This document shows positions 7,105 to 10,843 of a stretch of 10,843 nucleotides of DNA, piece by piece; the first letter of the stretch is position 1; each line of letters begins with the position of its first letter. A program made the translations under genes and the position numbers. The notes under the pieces were generated by a model. That model was not told the origin of the DNA and did not search any database. It saw only the letters and a program-made list of their open reading frames with translations. The stretch is from Roseovarius sp. (GTDB taxonomy: Bacteria > Pseudomonadota > Alphaproteobacteria > Rhodobacterales > Rhodobacteraceae). Location of the stretch: assembly GCA_007125415.1 (NCBI GenBank), contig SLDH01000093.1, positions 1-10,843 of the forward strand. The letters are read 5' to 3'.

Positions 7105-7488
7105 CTATTCCGGGCTCCAGGCCTCGTAGTCACGCCGCTCTTTCGGTGCCCCCCTGCGGATCGATCCGGGTGGCGTATAGGCCAGCGGTGTCCCCGTCAG
7201 GTTTTCCTCATGGGGCTTCTCCCAGGGCTTGCGCGGCAAGGGTGCATCGGTGGGCGGCTCGACATAGGTGTGATGCAGCCATCCGTGCCAATCGGGGCTC
7301 ACGCGGCTGGCCTCCGCTTCTCCGTTGAACATGACCCAGCGGCGTTTGTCATCCTTGTCGCGATAAAAGACATTGCCTTGCTCATCTTCGCCGACGCGCA
7401 CCCCGTGGCGCCATGTCCAGAGCCGTGTATTGAGCGTTGCCCCGTTCCACCAGGTCACGGATTGAAGAAGTGTGTTGAGAATGCCCAT
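7105..7488 (-). CDS. NADH:ubiquinone oxidoreductase accessory subunit, NDUFA12 family
   Basis: This is a 127-residue homologue of the mitochondrial complex I accessory subunit NDUFA12 (B17.2, related to the assembly factor NDUFAF2), found in alphaproteobacteria as a supernumerary subunit on the hydrophilic arm. Family marks are the N-terminal hydrophobic [30 protein letters not shown] (32-42), the RRWVMFNGE stretch (49-57), [12 protein letters not shown] (64-75) and the Pro-rich tail with [14 protein letters not shown] (87-100). The ATG at 7488 is chosen over the longer frame from 7527 because GGAGGG (7499-7494) sits five bases upstream. It is the first gene of the three-gene operon with mlaD and DUF2155. 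The nuo operon itself is not in the window, as expected for this accessory gene. Confidence 0.93.
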   Translation of the reverse strand: MGILNTLLQSVTWWNGATLNTRLWTWRHGVRVGEDEQGNVFYRDKDDKRRWVMFNGEAEASRVSPDWHGWLHHTYVEPPTDAPLPRKPWEKPHEENLTGTPLAYTPPGSIRRGAPKERRDYEAWSPE

Positions 7489-7493
7489 CCAAA

Positions 7494-7499
7494 CCCTCC
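7494..7499 (-). promoter_or_regulatory. Ribosome binding site of the NDUFA12-like gene
   Basis: On the minus strand GGAGGG precedes the ATG at 7488 with five bases between. It is a strong site and excludes the upstream alternative start at 7527. The rest of the 79-base gap to clpX shows no clear promoter hexamers and no clpX terminator. Confidence 0.65.
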
Positions 7500-7567
7500 G
7501 GCGCGCTGCCCTTCTCCTATGGCGCATTGACAGCCAAAGGTCCAGCGCAAGCAGTGTTCGGAAGCGA

Positions 7568-8833
7568 TCAGCTTGCGCTGCTCGCCTCCTTCTTGCTTTC
7601 GGAATAGATCATCAGCGGTGCCGCATCCGAATTGGCCGCTTCCTCATTGACGACAACTTCCTCGACCGTGTCCATGCCCGGCAATTCGAACATCGTGTCC
7701 AGAAGGATATCTTCGAGGATCGAGCGCAAGCCGCGCGCGCCGGTCTTGCGCTTGATTGCGCGCCTGGCGATGGCGGTCAGCGCATCATCTGTGAAGGTCA
7801 GTTGCACATTCTCAAGCTCGAACAGGCGCTGATATTGCTTCACCAGCGCGTTCTTCGGCTGGGTCAGGATGGTGATGAGCGCGTCCTCATCGAGATCCTC
7901 CAGCGTGGCGATCACAGGCAGGCGCCCCACGAATTCGGGGATCAGGCCGAACTTGAGCAGATCCTCAGGCTCGAGATCGGTGAAAATTTCGCCCACGCCG
8001 CGCGCATCCACGTCGCGCACATCGGCACCAAAGCCCATGGCCGAGCCCTTGCCGCGCGCGGCGATGATCTTGTCGAGGCCCGCAAAGGCACCGCCGCAGA
8101 TGAAGAGGATATTCGTCGTATCAACCTGCAGGAATTCCTGCTGCGGATGCTTGCGCCCGCCTTGCGGCGGCACGGCGGCCACGGTGCCTTCCATCAGCTT
8201 CAGGAGCGCCTGCTGCACTCCCTCGCCCGAGACGTCGCGGGTGATCGAGGGGTTTTCCGACTTGCGGGTGATCTTGTCCACCTCATCGATATAGACAATG
8301 CCGCGCTGCGCGCGTTCCACGTTGTACTCGCTGGCCTGAAGGAGTTTGAGAATGATGTTCTCCACATCCTCGCCCACATAGCCCGCTTCGGTGAGGGTGG
8401 TGGCATCAGCCATGGTGAAAGGCACATCGAGGATCCGCGCGAGCGTCTGCGCCAGCAGTGTCTTGCCGCAGCCGGTTGGCCCGATCAGCAGGATGTTGGA
8501 CTTCTGCAATTCGATCTCGCCGGCCTTGCCGGAGTGATCGAGGCGCTTGTAATGGTTGTGCACCGCCACCGAAAGCACCCGCTTGGCAATCGCCTGTCCG
8601 ATCACGTAATCGTCCAGCACGCCGCAGATTTCGCGCGGGGTAGGCACCCCGTCGGAGGATTTGAGCCCGGCTGTCTTGGTTTCCTCGCGGATGATATCCA
8701 TGCACAGTTCGACACATTCATCACAGATGAACACCGTGGGGCCTGCGATCAGCTTGCGCACCTCATGCTGGCTTTTGCCACAAAAGCTGCAATAGAGGGT
8801 ATTCTTGCTGTCACTGCCTGAATTATTCGCCAT
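7568..8833 (-). CDS. clpX: ATP-dependent Clp protease ATP-binding subunit ClpX
   Basis: ClpX is the hexameric AAA+ unfoldase that feeds substrates, including ssrA-tagged proteins, into ClpP. The 421-residue protein is normal in length. The N-terminal zinc domain has C15, C18, C37 and C40. The AAA+ core has Walker A GPTGCGKT (118-125), pore loop GYVG (151-154), Walker B IVYIDE (179-184), the RKH loop (227-229), arginine finger in GLIPEFVGR (296-304) and sensor 2 GARGLR (365-370). The ClpP-docking loop reads AMGFGA (265-270), with Met where the usual tripeptide is IGF. The start at 8833 gives the expected MANN-type N-terminus, with AAAGGTG (8849-8843) nine bases upstream. It lies 129 bases downstream of clpP on the same strand, the usual clpP-clpX order. 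The gap has room for its own promoter, so partly independent expression is possible. Confidence 0.98.
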   Translation of the reverse strand: MANNSGSDSKNTLYCSFCGKSQHEVRKLIAGPTVFICDECVELCMDIIREETKTAGLKSSDGVPTPREICGVLDDYVIGQAIAKRVLSVAVHNHYKRLDHSGKAGEIELQKSNILLIGPTGCGKTLLAQTLARILDVPFTMADATTLTEAGYVGEDVENIILKLLQASEYNVERAQRGIVYIDEVDKITRKSENPSITRDVSGEGVQQALLKLMEGTVAAVPPQGGRKHPQQEFLQVDTTNILFICGGAFAGLDKIIAARGKGSAMGFGADVRDVDARGVGEIFTDLEPEDLLKFGLIPEFVGRLPVIATLEDLDEDALITILTQPKNALVKQYQRLFELENVQLTFTDDALTAIARRAIKRKTGARGLRSILEDILLDTMFELPGMDTVEEVVVNEEAANSDAAPLMIYSESKKEASSAS

Positions 8834-8962
8834 GCTCGGTCACACCTTTCGGTCCTGTTCGTCCTCGTGTCTTCACGTCATGTCCCTCTAACTTAAGGCA
8901 GGCGCAACAGCACCACAATCGCAAATTCTCGCGCGCCACCGAGGGGCCTACACACATGGCCG

Positions 8963-9595
8963 TCAGCCGGCTTCATCGTCGGGTTTGATGCGATTCTCGA
9001 CGATCTCGTCGATCAGTCCCCAATCCTTGGCCTCCGAAGGCGACATGAAATTGTCGCGCTCCAGCGCATCTTCCACCTTCTTGAGCGTCTGGCCGGTATG
9101 CTTGACGTAAATCTCGTTCAGCCGGGTCTTGAGCTTCTGGGTTTCCTGCGCATGGATCATGATATCCGTGGCCTGCCCCTGATAGCCGCCCGAGGGCTGG
9201 TGCACCATGACGCGGCTGTTGGGCAGCGAAAACCGCATCCCCGGCTCTCCGGCCGTGAGCAGCAGCGAGCCCATCGAGGCCGCCTGCCCGATCACCAGCG
9301 TGGAGACCTTCGGCTTGATGTATTGCATGGTATCGTAAATCGACAGACCGGAGGTCACCACGCCACCGGGGCTGTTGATATACATGGAGATTTCCTTGGA
9401 CGGGTTTTCCGCCTCGAGATGCAGAAGCTGCGCCACGATGAGGCTCGACATGCCGTCATGCACCGGCCCGCTGAGGAAGATGATGCGCTCCTTGAGCAGC
9501 CGCGAGAAGATGTCATAGGCGCGCTCGCCCCGGCTCGTCTGCTCCACCACCATCGGCACGAGCGTGTTCATGTAGGTCTCGTATGGGTCTGTCAT
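8963..9595 (-). CDS. clpP: ATP-dependent Clp protease proteolytic subunit ClpP
   Basis: ClpP is the serine peptidase that forms a two-ring 14-mer chamber and degrades proteins unfolded by ClpX or ClpA. From the chosen start it has 210 residues. The catalytic triad is visible as S107 in GQAASMGS, H132 in MVHQPSGG and D181 in ERDNF, with spacing like that of E. coli ClpP. The oxyanion region SPGGVV is at 75-80 and LSGPV at 41-45. The ATG at 9595 is preferred over the in-frame extension to 9706 because it gives the family's short propeptide ([20 protein letters not shown], ending near the usual processing region) and because TGAGG (9608-9604) lies eight bases upstream. clpX follows on the same strand. 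The upstream region holds two inverted repeats but no clear heat-shock promoter. Confidence 0.98.
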   Translation of the reverse strand: MTDPYETYMNTLVPMVVEQTSRGERAYDIFSRLLKERIIFLSGPVHDGMSSLIVAQLLHLEAENPSKEISMYINSPGGVVTSGLSIYDTMQYIKPKVSTLVIGQAASMGSLLLTAGEPGMRFSLPNSRVMVHQPSGGYQGQATDIMIHAQETQKLKTRLNEIYVKHTGQTLKKVEDALERDNFMSPSEAKDWGLIDEIVENRIKPDDEAG

Positions 9596-9603
9596 ATATG
9601 CTG

Positions 9604-9608
9604 CCTCA
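9604..9608 (-). promoter_or_regulatory. Ribosome binding site of clpP
   Basis: TGAGG on the minus strand ends eight bases before the ATG at 9595. It decides the start against the longer open frame that runs back to 9706. Confidence 0.55.
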
Positions 9609-9639
9609 GCGTTGCGTCCGTGGCTTACACGGAAAGTTC

Positions 9640-9654
9640 CTAAGCGAGTCTTAG
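9640..9654. repeat. Inverted repeat CTAAG-N5-CTTAG upstream of clpP
   Basis: A perfect 5-base inverted repeat with a 5-base spacer lies 45-59 bases before the clpP start. On the minus strand a weak -10-like TGTAAG (9629-9624) follows it, so the repeat would sit at or near the -35 region of such a promoter. It is a candidate operator only; arms of this length can be chance. Confidence 0.25.
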
Positions 9655-9684
9655 TGGCGCGCCGGGGGGGCCGCAAGGGCGGGT

Positions 9685-9697
9685 GGTGAATTTCACC
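9685..9697. promoter_or_regulatory. 13-bp perfect palindrome GGTGAATTTCACC between the hydrolase gene and clpP
   Basis: GGTGAA and TTCACC flank a single central base, giving a two-fold symmetric site of the kind bound by dimeric regulators. It lies 90 bases before the clpP start and 37 bases beyond the hydrolase stop. With a one-base spacer it cannot form an RNA hairpin and has no T run, so it is not a terminator. The short direct repeat CGCAAGG occurs on either side (9672-9678 and 9702-9708). Function unknown. Confidence 0.35.
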
Positions 9698-9733
9698 CCG
9701 TCGCAAGGCGTGTGCCGGAAGCGCCGGAGCCGG

Positions 9734-10843
9734 TCAGTTCAGATCGCGCGGGACGGAGAAGTCCCAGGTCTTCTCAAAGAGTTTCATCCCGTCCATGGAG
9801 GCCTCCAGAACCGCCTCCAGATGGAAGTTCGACCCGTCGCAGGTCATTCTGGAATAGCTGCGTGTCTCGACCGACCAGGCGGCGCGGCTGTAGCGGTCAT
9901 TGCATTCGACGGTGATCGCTGCGCTCGCGGGATCGTCCGGGTGGATGTGATACCACTCTTCCCGTCGTTTCGCCACGCTCCAGCCGTCTTTCGTGTCGAA
10001 CCGCGTAACGCCTTCATCGGTCAGCCGATAATGCGTCTGGTGGCCGGAGACCACATCATGAGTGATCCGGCTTTCGAATCGCGGCGGCTCGATCTGCGTC
10101 GTGGGCAGGGCAGGCGCGGCCTCCGGCGGCTCGAAGACAGGGGGTTCGGCCTCCTGTGGGCGCACAGCGCATTCGGGCAGGCGCAGCAGCGAGGCGCCCG
10201 CGGTTAAGGTCAGCGTGGTGGCTTCCGGCGCGGGCCACACGATGGGCCAGTAGCTTGTCGAAAGCGCGATGCGCAGGCGATGCCCGACCACAAACCTGTG
10301 GCCACATTCGTTGAGCCTGAGGCGCGGATGATAGCGTTGCCCCGGCTCCAGCGGCTCGGGATCGGCGTGGCTGTCGCGATGCGTGAGATTGAGCACACCG
10401 AAGCTCACCCGTGTCGCCGCGCCATCGGGCGCGACATCCGAAAGCACGGCGATCACCTGCGCCACGGGCGTGTCACTGCTCAGTTCAAGCTCCAGTTCCG
10501 GCGCACCCAGAAGATCGAACCCCGCTTCCAGCGGATCGGTATCGAAAACCAGCGAGCCGCCCATCTCGCCCCGCTGGTCACCTGGAAGATCGGGGTTGAT
10601 CCCGAAGGCACACCAATGCCCCCCGAAGGCGCCCACGCTGAGCGGCGAGCGGATGCGCATCTGCTGTGGCGGGCCCGCCTCGGCCCCGAGGCCCGTGCTG
10701 TTGAGGTGATACCGGCGCTCGGGCGCATCCGCCGGGGGCCACTGCGCTTGTGCCACCCAGAGGCCCGGGCGATGGGCGTAATGCGGCCGGGGCGGCACCG
10801 GATCCTGCAGATAGGCCCGCAGCGCGGGATCATCCGCGACACC
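9734..10843 (-). CDS. CocE/NonD-type hydrolase, C-terminal part (5' end outside window)
   Basis: The frame is open to the right window edge; 369 C-terminal residues are visible. They begin with DDPALRAYLQDPVPPRP, the text that in this family follows the alpha/beta-hydrolase domain, so the catalytic Ser/Asp/His are not visible and activity cannot be judged. Visible residues about 45-215 form the PepX C-terminal beta-sandwich, with LVFDTDPLEAGFDLLGAPELELELSSD, VSFGVLNLTHRDSH and GHRLRIALSTSYWPIVWP as typical stretches. A Pro-rich linker follows (about 225-250), then about 120 residues with many aromatic and charged residues (DVVSGHQTHYRLTDEG, EEWYHIHPDDP) that I do not recognise as part of the standard domain. 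Family members cleave esters, amides or N-terminal X-Pro dipeptides; the substrate here is unknown. clpP lies downstream on the same strand after 138 bases. Confidence 0.88.
   Translation of the reverse strand, partial: GVADDPALRAYLQDPVPPRPHYAHRPGLWVAQAQWPPADAPERRYHLNSTGLGAEAGPPQQMRIRSPLSVGAFGGHWCAFGINPDLPGDQRGEMGGSLVFDTDPLEAGFDLLGAPELELELSSDTPVAQVIAVLSDVAPDGAATRVSFGVLNLTHRDSHADPEPLEPGQRYHPRLRLNECGHRFVVGHRLRIALSTSYWPIVWPAPEATTLTLTAGASLLRLPECAVRPQEAEPPVFEPPEAAPALPTTQIEPPRFESRITHDVVSGHQTHYRLTDEGVTRFDTKDGWSVAKRREEWYHIHPDDPASAAITVECNDRYSRAAWSVETRSYSRMTCDGSNFHLEAVLEASMDGMKLFEKTWDFSVPRDLN

Noticed and set aside
7489..7527. Longer start of the NDUFA12-like gene
   Set aside because: It would translate through the strong GGAGGG ribosome binding site and add an Arg-rich leader not typical of the family.
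7472..8821. 449-codon open frame on the plus strand opposite clpX
   Set aside because: It mirrors clpX almost end to end and has no recognisable motif; long antisense frames are expected at this GC content.
9596..9706. 37-codon in-frame extension at the clpP start
   Set aside because: It has no ribosome binding site, is Arg-rich, covers the likely promoter, and would give ClpP an abnormal leader.

Overview
The window looks like a chromosomal stretch of a GC-rich alphaproteobacterium, most likely of the Rhodobacteraceae (roseobacter group). This rests on a run of core genes arranged as I know them from that group: accB-accC-aat converging on a DUF2155 gene, mlaD and an NDUFA12-type complex I accessory gene, followed by clpX and clpP. 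A second support is the NDUFA12 homologue itself, which in bacteria is largely an alphaproteobacterial protein. No species can be named from the sequence alone.

Layout. Positions 3-1516 (+): the 3' part of a class I SAM methyltransferase gene, joined by a 4-base ATGA overlap to a stand-alone RibD-type reductase gene. Positions 1697-3662 (+): two tandem EamA/DMT-family membrane transporters whose reading frames overlap by 14 bases. Positions 3791-6322 (+): accB (biotin carboxyl carrier protein), accC (biotin carboxylase) and aat (leucyl/phenylalanyl-tRNA-protein transferase), closely spaced as an operon. Positions 7488 down to 6286 (-): the NDUFA12-like gene, mlaD and a DUF2155 gene, spaced as one operon; its last gene overlaps the 3' end of aat by 37 bases, tail to tail. 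Positions 8833 down to 7568 (-): clpX. Positions 9595 down to 8963 (-): clpP. Positions 10843 down to 9734 (-): the C-terminal part of a CocE/NonD-type hydrolase.

Functions. AccB and AccC are half of acetyl-CoA carboxylase, the first step of fatty acid synthesis; the carboxyltransferase subunits are not in the window. Aat attaches Leu/Phe to proteins with N-terminal Arg/Lys, which in known systems feeds the ClpS/ClpAP degradation pathway, so aat and clpP are related in function though on opposite strands. ClpX and ClpP form the ClpXP protease. MlaD is the substrate-binding MCE subunit of a phospholipid ABC transporter. The methyltransferase/reductase pair suggests a small-molecule pathway that continues left of the window and is the least understood part here.

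There is no gene-free stretch longer than 300 bases. Intergenic gaps are 1517-1696, 3663-3790, 7489-7567, 8834-8962 and 9596-9733. I saw no tRNA, rRNA, CRISPR array, insertion sequence or convincing rho-independent terminator. Most of the window is ordinary core genome. The items most worth a second look are the methyltransferase/RibD-like pair, the 13-bp palindrome upstream of clpP, the MGF tripeptide in the ClpP-docking loop of ClpX, and the extra C-terminal region of the CocE-type hydrolase.
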